A DNA stretch of 57,592 nt from positions 1 to 57,592 of the forward strand of contig PKWM01000006.1 in the NCBI GenBank assembly GCA_003133245.1. Direction: 5' to 3'. The position numbers and the translations under genes were made by a program. This stretch comes from Rhodoferax sp. (GTDB lineage Bacteria; Pseudomonadota; Gammaproteobacteria; Burkholderiales; Burkholderiaceae_C). The notes beneath the pieces were generated by a model that searched no databases, had not been told where the DNA came from, and saw only the letters and a program-made list of their open reading frames with translations. Shown here in pieces: positions 9,601 through 16,903 of the stretch (position 1 is the first letter of the stretch; every line of letters starts with the position of its first letter).

Positions 9601-9885
9601 GCGATCCAGAAGCTCTTTGACCAAGTGCAAAGACGGTTCGGTTTGTGCGTCGTAATCGCTGTATCCACCGCGTTCGCCGCCCTCGAACCAAGCCTCGCGG
9701 TCGTACAGTTCCTTGAGTGTTTTGTCAGTCGGCATGGGCCACACAAAATCGGTCGCCGATTCCGGGCAGCGCCAAATATCAAACCCATCAACCTGGCAAA
9801 GGGGCTGGGTTTCGGGCGATTTTGAAATCGGGCACACCGGCACAACAGGCTCTGGTTTCATGCTTTGAGGCAGCTTCTTTTTCAT
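6616..9885 (-). CDS. Methyltransferase / methyltransferase / coiled-coil / GT4 fusion protein
   Basis: A 1089-residue, four-part protein. Residues 1-280 form a class I SAM methyltransferase with N-terminal cysteines (C18, C30, C40), the SAM loop LDIGCGYG (106-113) and HLVFYSAKSL (222-231). Residues about 285-500 form a second one, with LDFGCGTGYG (323-332). Residues about 520-675 are a charged coiled coil with internal repeats. Residues about 733-1085 are a GT-B glycosyltransferase (RTGAPRAVLYLAQAL; VGSVEPRKGQD). In the EX7E position this last domain reads D-PMPISIT-Q, so the second Glu is Gln and its catalysis is open to question. It lies directly after wzt. The layout recalls O-antigen chain terminators such as WbdD, where a methyltransferase cap and a coiled coil set chain length; that link is inference. 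Confidence 0.87.
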   Translation of the reverse strand: MKKKLPQSMKPEPVVPVCPISKSPETQPLCQVDGFDIWRCPESATDFVWPMPTDKTLKELYDREAWFEGGERGGYSDYDAQTEPSLHLVKELLDRFPGGSAGLSVLDIGCGYGTHLRLAADRGWRCFGIEPSAHARSVAQQRHGDRLTVVEQAEDLFPDRFDLILMFEVIEHLQDPYKLFFTLFGRGAIGPQTLVVISTPNARSTDAVTDPAGWAYRHPPSHLVFYSAKSLQVLLRRLLFKDVNVHAIVPLPARQAVRFDDEQPSINDEMSGFLGIVAEARGSDFKEFMHERYVPGAYWKLTEYEHFPRYSLATRLAQGAKVLDFGCGTGYGTALLGEVAESATGMDIAEEAIKWASQTHRKPNLSFIRRSDLGRGLPQGAFDLVTCFEMIEHVNHETQLETIRSIAHLLTPAGKLIISTPDPQFTAAYGDNPYHLREMTEPEFIELLQEGFKHVTVLRQWVRPSVFIGRQSIPGVEPVMFDALSQGVSADAPVGFVAICSNQPIENLPQLCQFDTSADFNRQTLENEHKLNRLRYENYTLTDGKHRRESSIVELQKQVQSLNEATTWLESQRLAWESAALEREGSMAELQKQVQSLNEATAWLESQRLAWEQRASEWEQRASEHWQLASERAQSIADLNARVHEFEERVTSLELQRAERDENIAALVAEQTRLINSLSWKFTKPLRYLRRKLVTRPYDFMRRTYQHWHGRYASSKAPIANVATMTELGNKHKILLVIHEFSRTGAPRAVLYLAQALFALRGIRPLVVSPEDGPIREEFERAGFPTQVIPALFTPRTEAESTGKLVAAFASVIVTSLSAYPFMRFHGDLARHLTWWIHEEAQGFVHIAENYASDLPALFAACDAVWLGSPLCLAPAAHYVPNEKLHLLVYGCDDISMPHRPHPSGRMVFTIVGSVEPRKGQDIFLDAIELLPAELRAKAIFRIVGSPYSEWTARFHEKILARASQMAEVECIANVPFQALRELYAETDVVVCASRADPMPISITQGLMFSKACLCSSAIGHADLLADGKDGLIFENESAAALAEKIAWAIQNSTAVTAIGVEGRKIYEKHFLMSAFVDNVKNLLQDQRQ
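8016..8055 (-). repeat. 21-bp heptad repeats in the coiled-coil region
   Basis: Two adjacent near-identical 21-bp units encode WEQRASE-WEQRASE, followed by a decayed third unit (HWQLASE). Each unit is exactly one heptad, so its gain or loss keeps the coiled coil in register. Confidence 0.8.
8051..8226 (-). repeat. 105-bp tandem duplication inside the coiled coil
   Basis: Bases 8051-8121 recur at 8156-8226 with 2 mismatches in 71 (offset 105 bp). They encode the repeated ELQKQVQSLNEAT and WLESQRLAWE segments at about residues 553-578 and 588-613. The offset is 35 residues, exactly five heptads, so the duplication preserves heptad phase. Near identity at the DNA level points to a recent event. 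Confidence 0.92.
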
Positions 9886-9918
9886 GCGATTGACTGTAAC
9901 GTGAGTGTCGATGCAATT

Positions 9919-11160
9919 TCAGCAAGACTGGTTCGTTGGAATCCATTGGCAAGGATGGATGAATTTGCCCCAGGTCGGGAAATCCCAACGCACGGAGAAA
10001 GGCAGGGCGAGATCGGTTAATGCGTAGCACACCGACAGATCTTCCGAGTTGGCCCCGAACGCCACCAGGTAATCACCCGGCGCCAGGCAGTTGGGTTGCA
10101 GCACGAACCTCCCACGCTGAATGCCGCCCACGTCTTGAGGCTCCCAAAACACGCCCGCTTCAAGGCTTGTCTGCCCAATAACCCAATCGCCATCTACTCT
10201 AAAAATGCTGATCGTGAAAACGGTTCGACCCATAGGCTTCACCGCTTGCACGGCAAGTTTAAATCGGATCGCATCGCCGACGCTGAACACAGGTTTCATA
10301 CTGCCAGCCGGGCTGTCGTGCTTGGCCTCAATGAACTTTGCCATCCCCGTCTCTTTTTGGGAAATGACAGTGGCCAGAATGGCGCGCTCGGTATTCACAC
10401 CCGTGGTTTTTACATAATACTCTTGGCTCACCTTGACCGGATCGCCCACCATAACCATCTCACCACAGTTCAACCACACAACCCGATCGCAGATCAACTG
10501 CAAGGTGCTCAGATCGTGTGTGACAAACAAGAGCGTCGTACCCTTGTCGCGCAACTCCCGGATTTTCAGCACGCACTTGTTTTGAAATGCAATGTCTCCA
10601 ACGCTCAAGGCCTCATCAATGATCAGTATGCCTGGTTCTACATGGATCGCAATTGCAAAAGCCAAACGAACGAACATGCCGCTCGAATAGGTTTTGACGG
10701 GTTGGCTTATAAATTCGCCAATATCCGCAAATTCAAGAATGCTCTCCAAGCGCTTGTCAATTTCTTCATTGCTGAGCCCCAACACGCTGGCGTTCAAGTA
10801 AACATTTTCCCGGCCGGTAAATTCCGGGTTGAACCCCGCTCCCAGCTCCAGCAAAGCAGCCACGCGCCCATTGATTTCAACCGAGCCGCTGCTAGGCGTC
10901 AGGGTGCCACAGAGAATTTGCAACAGTGTAGATTTGCCCGCCCCATTGCGGCCGATGATGCCAAGCGTTTCGCCCCTTTTGACTTCCAACGAAACGTCCT
11001 TGAGTGCCCAGAACTCACGAAAGTATTGCTTCTGGGCCTGACCCGCCATGCCTCGGAGTCGCGGCAAAACAAATTGCTTGAGCCGATCATGTGGTGTGGC
11101 GTAGATCTGGTAACACTTGCTGAGATTTTGAACGCGAATGGCAATATCGTCAGAGAACAT
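9919..11160 (-). CDS. wzt: ABC exporter ATPase with C-terminal glycan-recognition domain (Wzt-like)
   Basis: A 413-residue ATPase of the polysaccharide/teichoic-acid ABC exporter family, driving export of an undecaprenyl-linked glycan across the inner membrane together with Wzm. Visible are Walker A GRNGAGKST (70-78), the signature SSGM (159-162), where SSG replaces SGG as in this family, Walker B ILIIDEA (178-184) and the switch His (FVTHD). Residues from about 260 onward form an extra beta-rich domain like that of Wzt proteins that bind the modified end of the finished chain. I chose the ATG at 11160 (MFSDDIA) rather than an upstream in-frame ATG, because it overlaps the wzm stop by only 11 bases and begins the conserved region. 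It is followed by the methyltransferase fusion after 33 bases. Confidence 0.92.
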   Translation of the reverse strand: MFSDDIAIRVQNLSKCYQIYATPHDRLKQFVLPRLRGMAGQAQKQYFREFWALKDVSLEVKRGETLGIIGRNGAGKSTLLQILCGTLTPSSGSVEINGRVAALLELGAGFNPEFTGRENVYLNASVLGLSNEEIDKRLESILEFADIGEFISQPVKTYSSGMFVRLAFAIAIHVEPGILIIDEALSVGDIAFQNKCVLKIRELRDKGTTLLFVTHDLSTLQLICDRVVWLNCGEMVMVGDPVKVSQEYYVKTTGVNTERAILATVISQKETGMAKFIEAKHDSPAGSMKPVFSVGDAIRFKLAVQAVKPMGRTVFTISIFRVDGDWVIGQTSLEAGVFWEPQDVGGIQRGRFVLQPNCLAPGDYLVAFGANSEDLSVCYALTDLALPFSVRWDFPTWGKFIHPCQWIPTNQSC

Positions 11161-12022
11161 CCGCAAACCCTTTTCTGGTTTTTTGGAACCAGGCATAACC
11201 AGCCCAGGCAATGGCGATGGCAGCCAGGGTGTAGGCACCCAGACTCATCCAGTCCGGCAAATGCCCCCAAACCAGCACCTCACGCGCTTGTTCGATGATG
11301 AAGGTGAGCGGGTTGGCCATGATGATAGGGCGGAACCCTGACGGCACGGCAGCCAAGGGGTAAAAGACCGGCGAGAGAAACATCAACACGGTGGTAACGA
11401 TACCAATGGTTTGCCCAACGTCGCGCAGAAATACGCCCAGGGATGCCAGCATCCAGGCAAGACCGGTGGTGAGGATGACCAGCGGCAGCAACACCAGGGG
11501 GATGAAGACTGCCGTCCAGTGCAGGTAGCCGTTAAAAAGTGCGAAGGCGGCCAGCAACACAGCCAGGCTGATGAGGCTGTGAAAAAGCGCGGCGCCCATG
11601 GCAATCACCGGCAGTATTTCGAGCGGGAACACCACTTTCTTAACGTAATTGACATTGGAGAGAATCAAGCCGGGGGCGCGGTTGAGCACCTCGCTGAACA
11701 GGCTCAGCACGATCATGCCGACAAAGAGCAGCACCGCAAATTGGGTTTTGCTGTCGTCGCCACCTGCGCCGCCCCAGCGCGATTTAAAAATCTTGGAGAA
11801 GACGAAGGTGTACACCACCAACATGAACACCGGATTGAAAAACGACCACGCCAGCCCCATGACCGAGCCCTTGTAGCGGCCCACCACCTCGCGCTTGATC
11901 ATTTGCACGATCAGTTGACGGTTGCGCCAGAGGCCTTTGCCCAGCGCCACCAGGCTTACAGGCGGGGCTGCATGAGGGTTGGTACCCTGGTGAGTCTGGC
12001 GTGAGGTGCGGGGAGTTGACAC
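11150..12022 (-). CDS. wzm: ABC-2 type polysaccharide exporter permease (Wzm-like)
   Basis: A 290-residue permease with an amphipathic N-terminal region followed by about six membrane segments, matching ABC2_membrane / Wzm exporters for O-antigen or capsule. The motif REVVGRYKGSVMGLAW before the first segment is characteristic. It pairs with the ATPase encoded immediately downstream, whose start overlaps its stop. The apparent start is GTG at 12022; an ATG at 12030 is out of frame, and no strong ribosome binding site is seen close to the GTG, so the exact N-terminus is uncertain. It begins only 46 bases after the Sel1 gene, so the glycan operon may share that gene's transcript. The finished-chain export route (ABC rather than Wzy) is supported by the absence of wzx and wzy here. 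Confidence 0.92.
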   Translation of the reverse strand: MSTPRTSRQTHQGTNPHAAPPVSLVALGKGLWRNRQLIVQMIKREVVGRYKGSVMGLAWSFFNPVFMLVVYTFVFSKIFKSRWGGAGGDDSKTQFAVLLFVGMIVLSLFSEVLNRAPGLILSNVNYVKKVVFPLEILPVIAMGAALFHSLISLAVLLAAFALFNGYLHWTAVFIPLVLLPLVILTTGLAWMLASLGVFLRDVGQTIGIVTTVLMFLSPVFYPLAAVPSGFRPIIMANPLTFIIEQAREVLVWGHLPDWMSLGAYTLAAIAIAWAGYAWFQKTRKGFADVL

Positions 12023-12068
12023 GCGTGCATTTTATGCGGTCATCTCCCCGATTACCGGATGGTGTTCT

Positions 12069-12908
12069 CTACTTTTGTGCGGCCACCTGTGCTTCAATGA
12101 ATTTTTTGTACCACTCGTCGGCCAGGGGCGTGTTTTGCGGTAAACCCAGGCCGCCATCTCGGTAGGCCAAGCTGATGGCATACATCGCCCACCACTCGCC
12201 ACCGACCGCGGCTTTGCGATACCAGTCCAGCGCCATGGCATCGTTCTTCTCTACGCCCAAGCCTTCGGCGTAGAGCAGGCCCAGGTTGTATTGCGCCTTG
12301 GCGTTGCCGGACTGTGCCGCCTTGCCAAGCCATTGCTGCGCCTTGCCATAGTCATGCTGAACCGTTTTCGACTCGGTGTAGAGCAGTCCCAGGTTGAGCT
12401 GCGCCATCGTCAGGCCGTGCTCGGCGGCGACCAGGTACCACTTTTCTGCCAGCGCGTCGTTAGTTGGCAAGCCCTTGTCCTGCTGGTACAGGCGAGCCAG
12501 GTTGTAGCTGGCAGCCGGGTTACCCTGCTCGGCTGACTTCTGGTACCAGCGTGCAGCCTGCTGCACATCCTGCGCTGCACCCAGTCCCTCTTCGTGCATG
12601 AAGCCCAGGCGGAACTGCGCATACGAATAGCCCTGTTCAGCCGACTTCAGTAGCCATGTTCTGGCCTCTTCATAATTCTTGGCAATACCACGACCGACCA
12701 GATAGGCCAGCCCGAGCCGGTCCTGGGCCATGGCATCACCCTGTTGCGCTTGCGCCTCCAGCAATTTCAGGTCACCGTCGCCCTGCCCAAGTTGCTGGAA
12801 CAATCGATCGGCCTCAGCCTCATCCATGGCAAAGGCAGGGGCTGCAAGACCCATCATAGTTGCTGCAACAATCAGGACCAAAATCCCACTTGTCCGCCGT
12901 CCCTTCAT
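12069..12908 (-). CDS. Secreted Sel1-like repeat protein
   Basis: A 279-residue protein with a signal peptide (hydrophobic residues about 9-25, ending APAFA before MDEAEAD) and about six Sel1-like repeats of roughly 36 residues. Each shows the LG--Y--G--V--D---A--W---AA--G pattern, for example AQFRLGFMHEEGLGA and AQYNLGLLYAEGLGV. Such proteins form alpha-solenoid scaffolds in the periplasm; a specific partner cannot be named. The ATG at 12908 has a good GAGGA sequence 9 bases upstream. The gene is followed after 46 bases by wzm in the same direction, so it may be expressed with the glycan operon, but it is not a glycan enzyme. Confidence 0.85.
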   Translation of the reverse strand: MKGRRTSGILVLIVAATMMGLAAPAFAMDEAEADRLFQQLGQGDGDLKLLEAQAQQGDAMAQDRLGLAYLVGRGIAKNYEEARTWLLKSAEQGYSYAQFRLGFMHEEGLGAAQDVQQAARWYQKSAEQGNPAASYNLARLYQQDKGLPTNDALAEKWYLVAAEHGLTMAQLNLGLLYTESKTVQHDYGKAQQWLGKAAQSGNAKAQYNLGLLYAEGLGVEKNDAMALDWYRKAAVGGEWWAMYAISLAYRDGGLGLPQNTPLADEWYKKFIEAQVAAQK

Positions 12909-12981
12909 TCAATTTTCCTCGGTCAAAAAAACGATATTATGAAGCATATGAACGGATACTTTCACTTGTCGACACACCAAT

Positions 12982-13011
12982 AAAAAAGGGCGACTTGCGC
13001 CGCCCTTTTTA
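12982..13011 (-). terminator. Intrinsic terminator after the secreted Ala/Thr-rich gene
   Basis: GGGCG at 12988-12992 pairs with CGCCC at 13001-13005 and extends through AAAAA/TTTTT to ten base pairs around an 8-base loop. On the minus strand the stem ends in a run of six T. It stands 20 bases after the stop at 13031 and separates that gene from the Sel1 gene. The symmetric A/T flanks could also work on the plus strand. Confidence 0.88.
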
Positions 13012-13030
13012 AGATTGACTTGGCACTAAA

Positions 13031-14527
13031 TCAATTGCCGGTAATCGCCGTTGCAGGTGCCGGGTTAGACAACTGACCGCCACTCATGTCGCTGAACACA
13101 CCGCTCGGGCTGCTCATGAAGCTCTGCACTTGCAGTGCGGCGGTTGGCGCAGTGATGCGCAGACGCGGACGCAAGCCAGCGGCAATCACACCTGTTGCAC
13201 CTTCGATGTCAGACGCGAGGTAGGTCTTGGCAGCACCAGCAGCCAAGGTACCCAGCACGGCAGATGAGCCAGCCACACCGGTTGCCTGGTCGATCACTGC
13301 AACGCTGATCGGCGCAGGGGTTGAACCCGTGTTGACGATACGGACAAAGCTGGAGTAGCCGATAGCCGCAGCGGGAACATAGCTGCGTACGTCGATCGAG
13401 GCGCCGTTCAAGCCCAAAGCGTACAGTGTGCCGCTAACGCCAGTCACCGCATCGGTGCCGGTCGTCGGTGTCGTCTTGACGATCAAGGTCGGTGTCGTGA
13501 CCGGGATGGCGGTTGTGCCGTTCGCCGTCATACAGACGTAGGTTGCCACGCCGCTAGCTGCCGTGGTGGCTGCGGTCCAGGTGGCGGTGGTGCCGCCGGT
13601 CAACACAGCGAGGGAACCAGCACCCAGAGCCGTGGCACAGGCCGCATCAGTGGTCAGTGTCATGGCACCCGCCGAAGAGAAACTGCCAGTGGCAACTGCG
13701 CCTGTGCCAGTTGCCGTCAGGTTGGCTGCGATCGTGTAGTCAACAGTGCCACCGGTGTTCTTGACACCAGCCACATTGGTGAACTTGAACGAACCAAAGT
13801 TGACTTTGGTTATACCCTGGCCGTTGGCGCCAACCGTCAAAGCGGCCTGGCTGGGCGTCGCGGTCACGTCAATTTTCTGCGTTTCAGCAGTCGGGCCGCC
13901 TGCCGTCACAGCGCCTGTGATGGCCGACGCTGCCGTGGCAATGGATGCCGCCGTCGCTGCAGGGCCGTCCAGGTCAGCCGGCAACGCTACGGAGTTCACC
14001 GCAGCCGCCAGAGCCGACACGGATGCTGAAGCGCTGACCACACCACCCACCGTGGCCAGTGTGGTGTTTACGCCAACCACTGATGCTGCTGCGGGTGTAA
14101 AGATCACGGAAGCGCCTACGCCGATGGTGGCGTTTGCAAGACCGCTGTTGGTAAACGTAACGGCGATCGTGGTCTTGTCCGTGCTGATTGCCGTGGCAGT
14201 GGGAGTCAGGGGAATGGGAGTAAGCGTCGTTATGGAGCCAGTAAACGCCCCCGTGCCAGGTGCCGCAGCGAAGGTTGCGCCGTTGCCGAGACGGAAATAC
14301 ATAATGATGGAGACAGTGGGGTTCACCACAATACCACCTGGGGTGTTAAAGGTGTAGGTGATGGGGCCGGGCGTGATACCCAGCGTAGCGGGCGCGGTCG
14401 CGCCAAAGTTTTGAGTCGCAAAATTGATGGCCGTGGCGGTCAAAGTACCACTTGCCTGTGCGCTGAAACCCAGTGCCAGCAAAGCAGAAGCGATTGCTGT
14501 ATGAAGAATCACATTACGTTTTTTCAT
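13031..14527 (-). CDS. Secreted Ala/Thr/Gly-rich protein, possibly surface-layer-like
   Basis: A 498-residue exported protein that I cannot assign to a named family. The start at 14527 (MKKRNVILHT) is preferred to an in-frame codon 52 residues upstream because it begins a classic signal peptide (LLALGFSAQAS) and has GGAG 9 bases upstream. The mature part is low in charge and very rich in Ala, Thr, Gly and Val, like S-layer and other beta-rich surface proteins. It has only two cysteines (DAACATALG; ATYVCMT). The last 130 residues form a distinct region (RSYVPAAAIGYSSFVRIVNTG) that looks like a separate beta-sandwich domain. It has its own promoter and terminator and lies directly downstream of gspD, so export by type II secretion is conceivable but unproven. 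Confidence 0.8.
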   Translation of the reverse strand: MKKRNVILHTAIASALLALGFSAQASGTLTATAINFATQNFGATAPATLGITPGPITYTFNTPGGIVVNPTVSIIMYFRLGNGATFAAAPGTGAFTGSITTLTPIPLTPTATAISTDKTTIAVTFTNSGLANATIGVGASVIFTPAAASVVGVNTTLATVGGVVSASASVSALAAAVNSVALPADLDGPAATAASIATAASAITGAVTAGGPTAETQKIDVTATPSQAALTVGANGQGITKVNFGSFKFTNVAGVKNTGGTVDYTIAANLTATGTGAVATGSFSSAGAMTLTTDAACATALGAGSLAVLTGGTTATWTAATTAASGVATYVCMTANGTTAIPVTTPTLIVKTTPTTGTDAVTGVSGTLYALGLNGASIDVRSYVPAAAIGYSSFVRIVNTGSTPAPISVAVIDQATGVAGSSAVLGTLAAGAAKTYLASDIEGATGVIAAGLRPRLRITAPTAALQVQSFMSSPSGVFSDMSGGQLSNPAPATAITGN

Positions 14528-14601
14528 TCTAAAAACTCCAATAAATATAAGTTGATCAAAATACACTTCAAACCCAGCTGCTTTGCGGTGTCCATGTAAG
14601 C

Positions 14602-14615
14602 GTCTTTCGAAAGAC
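14602..14615. other. 14-bp perfect palindrome at the predicted transcript start
   Basis: GTCTTTCGAAAGAC reads the same on both strands. It lies immediately downstream of the -10 box at 14622-14627, at about the predicted first transcribed bases. It could be an operator or a stabilising 5' hairpin. Confidence 0.6.
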
Positions 14616-14621
14616 AGTGTG

Positions 14622-14649
14622 ACTATAGCAGAGCAAATCATCGGGTCAA
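14622..14649 (-). promoter_or_regulatory. Sigma-70 promoter of the secreted Ala/Thr-rich gene
   Basis: On the minus strand TTGACC (14649-14644) is separated by 16 bases from TATAGT (14627-14622). Both hexamers match the sigma-70 consensus in five of six positions. The predicted start lies near 14615, giving a leader of about 90 bases before the ATG at 14527. The spacer is one base short of optimum. Confidence 0.75.
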
Positions 14650-14746
14650 CCAGCAAAATCAAAATTTTGTTCGCAATTAGCAACGTTTTTGCTTGGGGCC
14701 GATCAGCACAATGGGTTTTGTATGGGTTTACCCTTTGTTCAAAGAC

Positions 14747-14787
14747 AAAAAACCCCGTTAATCCGACCGACGAGCGAGTCTAACGGG
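14747..14787 (-). terminator. Intrinsic terminator of the type II secretion operon
   Basis: On the minus strand CCCGTTA (14787-14781), overlapping the gspD stop codon, pairs with TAACGGG (14760-14754). The second arm is followed by a G and a T-rich run (14752-14747). The 20-base loop can form additional inner pairs. It closes the long gsp transcript before the promoter at 14622-14649. Confidence 0.8.
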
Positions 14788-16903
14788 CCGGTGGTTGTGC
14801 TGGTGATTTGGGCTTGGCCCAGTCACCCAGCTGGTTGCGAAAGGCGTCGGTAATCTCTTGGGCATCATGGTCGTCTGCCACGATGTAGGGCGTGATGAGC
14901 ACCAGCATTTCGGTCTTGGCCAGGTGGTCGGTGTTGGTGCGAAACAGTTGGCCGGCCACGGGGATGTCTTTCAGAAACGGCACACCGGTTTCAGAGCGGC
15001 TGTTGTTCTGCGAGATCAGCCCGCCCAGCAAGACTGGTGTGCCGTCCTTGAGCGAGAGGTGCGTGTCGACCTTGCGCGTGTCGATGATGGGCGAGCCGGC
15101 CACGCCAACCTTGGTACTGTCGCTTACCTCTTGCGTCACATCGAGGTCAATCCGGTCGCCCGAATAGATGATGGGCTTGACGGTGAGGATGATGCCGGTT
15201 TTGCGGTATTCCACCGACTGCAGCACACCCACGCCGCCGGTGGCGGCGTTGGTTTGCTGCATGTTTATGGTGGGGATCTCCGAGCCCACCTGGATAGTCG
15301 CCGCCTCGCCGTTGCGTGCCAGGATGCGCGGACTCGACAGGACGTTGGCCTTGGTGCTGGTGGCCAGCAAGTTGAGCATGGCGCGCAGGTCGCCGGCGCT
15401 GCCGAGCCGCGCCACCGTCAGGCCGCCGGTGCCTATGCCCAGGCCTGTCACCGCCAGGCCGGCGTTGCCCAGCGCCACGCCGGCCAGTGTGCCGCCCACA
15501 TAGTTGGCACCGGAGGCGCCAAAGGCCCACTCGACGCCGAGCTGGTTGGTGTCGTCAAGAGTGACCTCAGCCACGGTGACTTCGATCAACGCCGATTTGG
15601 CCGGTTTGTCGAGCTCTTGCAGCAGGTTGAGCAACTGGGTGTGGTTCTGGTCACTGTTTTGAAAAATGAGGGTGTTGGTGGCGGCGTTCACAATCACGCG
15701 CCCCGGTTTCGCGACTGGGATGCTGGGGCCGACCACGACCGCACCGACCGGAATGTTCTGCACCGGCGCGGGCTGCGCTTCGCCCAGCACGGCCTTCATG
15801 GTGGTGGCCAGATTCTCAGCGTTGGTGTAGCGCGCCTTGTAGGTGAAATAACCGCCACCCGAGCCGCGGCTGAGGTTGGGCTTGTCGAAGTCTGTGGCCC
15901 AGTCGCTGATGTGCTGCATCACGGCAGGGTCGGCGGCAAACACGATCAGGGCGTTGATGCCGGGGATGGGAATCAGGTTGATCGGATACTGTCCCGATGA
16001 TGAATTGATGGCGCGATAGCCTTCGGCCGTTAGCATATCCACCAGCTTCTTGGCCAGTTCGTCGGCCGACCAGAAGACCGGGTTGATGCGCTGGCTCTGG
16101 CGGCCTTTCATCAGGGGCTGGTCCAGCACCTGGATGGCGGAGAGCACGGCAGTCACGTCATCAGCCTGCCCGCTCAAAATCAATGTATTGTTGTTGGCGT
16201 CGTCGATGATGCTGACCTTGGTGCCAAATATTTTGGTCAGCCAGCCCACCAGCTCGCTGCTGCGCACGGCTTGCAGTTCAACCAGTTGATAGATCGGGCG
16301 CAAGGCCAGTGGCACTTCGGGCAATGCGCGGCCGCGCAAGATCTCGGGCGCATAACCGGTTTGCGTGTTGTCGGGGGTGATGCGGTAGTTGCCAGCGCCC
16401 AGGTCGCTCACGGCCACACCGTAAGTTTTAAGCAGCAGGCGTGCCGCATTTTCAATTTGTGCCGGGGTTTGCAGCGTGGAGGCGCGCAGGGTAACCAGGT
16501 CTTTGCGGCTGGCCACCTGGGGGTCCATGCTGTAGGTTTTTTTAAGAATCAAGCCATACACCGCCTGCACAAAATTGGGCAAGGGCATCTGGTCGAAAGC
16601 GACGGTGATGTTGGCTTCTTCTTTGGCAGCAACAACCGGCGTGCCGGGCTTAACCGTGCTCAGCTTGCCCGCCGGTGGCGGCTTGGGTGTGCTTTGGATG
16701 CTGGTCACCAGCGCCGCAGCGTCGGGCGCGTCGGGGTTGCCGAGCACAGGTACCAACTCACCCAGGCGCGACTCGGTACGAGGTTTGACCAGTGGCTCCG
16801 GGAGCAGGGGTTTGTCGGCGGCACAGGCGCCCAGCAGCAAGCCAGCCAGCAGTGCAAGCAGCGCCCGCATCAGCCGGAGGTGCAGACTATTTTGGGGATT
16901 CAT
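14780..16903 (-). CDS. gspD: Type II secretion secretin GspD
   Basis: A 707-residue outer-membrane secretin that forms the gated channel of the type II secretion system. The N-terminus is a lipoprotein signal (LLALLAGLLLGAC, with C27 as the lipidated Cys), which fits pilotin-independent insertion. Periplasmic N-domains follow (about 85-480: VTLRASTLQTPAQIENAARLL; NTLILSGQADDV; INAATNTLIFQN), then the secretin core (EVTVAEVTLDD; VLSSPRILARNGEAATIQVGSEIP; DTHLSLKDGTPVLLGGLI). I chose ATG at 16903 because it directly precedes the signal sequence; an ATG five codons upstream is possible. It overlaps the end of gspC. It is the last gene of the operon, whereas canonical operons begin with C-D. Confidence 0.95.
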   Translation of the reverse strand: MNPQNSLHLRLMRALLALLAGLLLGACAADKPLLPEPLVKPRTESRLGELVPVLGNPDAPDAAALVTSIQSTPKPPPAGKLSTVKPGTPVVAAKEEANITVAFDQMPLPNFVQAVYGLILKKTYSMDPQVASRKDLVTLRASTLQTPAQIENAARLLLKTYGVAVSDLGAGNYRITPDNTQTGYAPEILRGRALPEVPLALRPIYQLVELQAVRSSELVGWLTKIFGTKVSIIDDANNNTLILSGQADDVTAVLSAIQVLDQPLMKGRQSQRINPVFWSADELAKKLVDMLTAEGYRAINSSSGQYPINLIPIPGINALIVFAADPAVMQHISDWATDFDKPNLSRGSGGGYFTYKARYTNAENLATTMKAVLGEAQPAPVQNIPVGAVVVGPSIPVAKPGRVIVNAATNTLIFQNSDQNHTQLLNLLQELDKPAKSALIEVTVAEVTLDDTNQLGVEWAFGASGANYVGGTLAGVALGNAGLAVTGLGIGTGGLTVARLGSAGDLRAMLNLLATSTKANVLSSPRILARNGEAATIQVGSEIPTINMQQTNAATGGVGVLQSVEYRKTGIILTVKPIIYSGDRIDLDVTQEVSDSTKVGVAGSPIIDTRKVDTHLSLKDGTPVLLGGLISQNNSRSETGVPFLKDIPVAGQLFRTNTDHLAKTEMLVLITPYIVADDHDAQEITDAFRNQLGDWAKPKSPAQPPAR

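Noticed and set aside
10096..11298. Plus-strand open frame of 400 codons opposite wzt
   Set aside because: Shadow of an ABC ATPase with complete Walker motifs; no domain or start signal.
14858..16000. Plus-strand open frame of 380 codons opposite gspD
   Set aside because: Antisense shadow of a clear secretin; the composition (His/Gly/Gln-rich) is that of an antisense reading.
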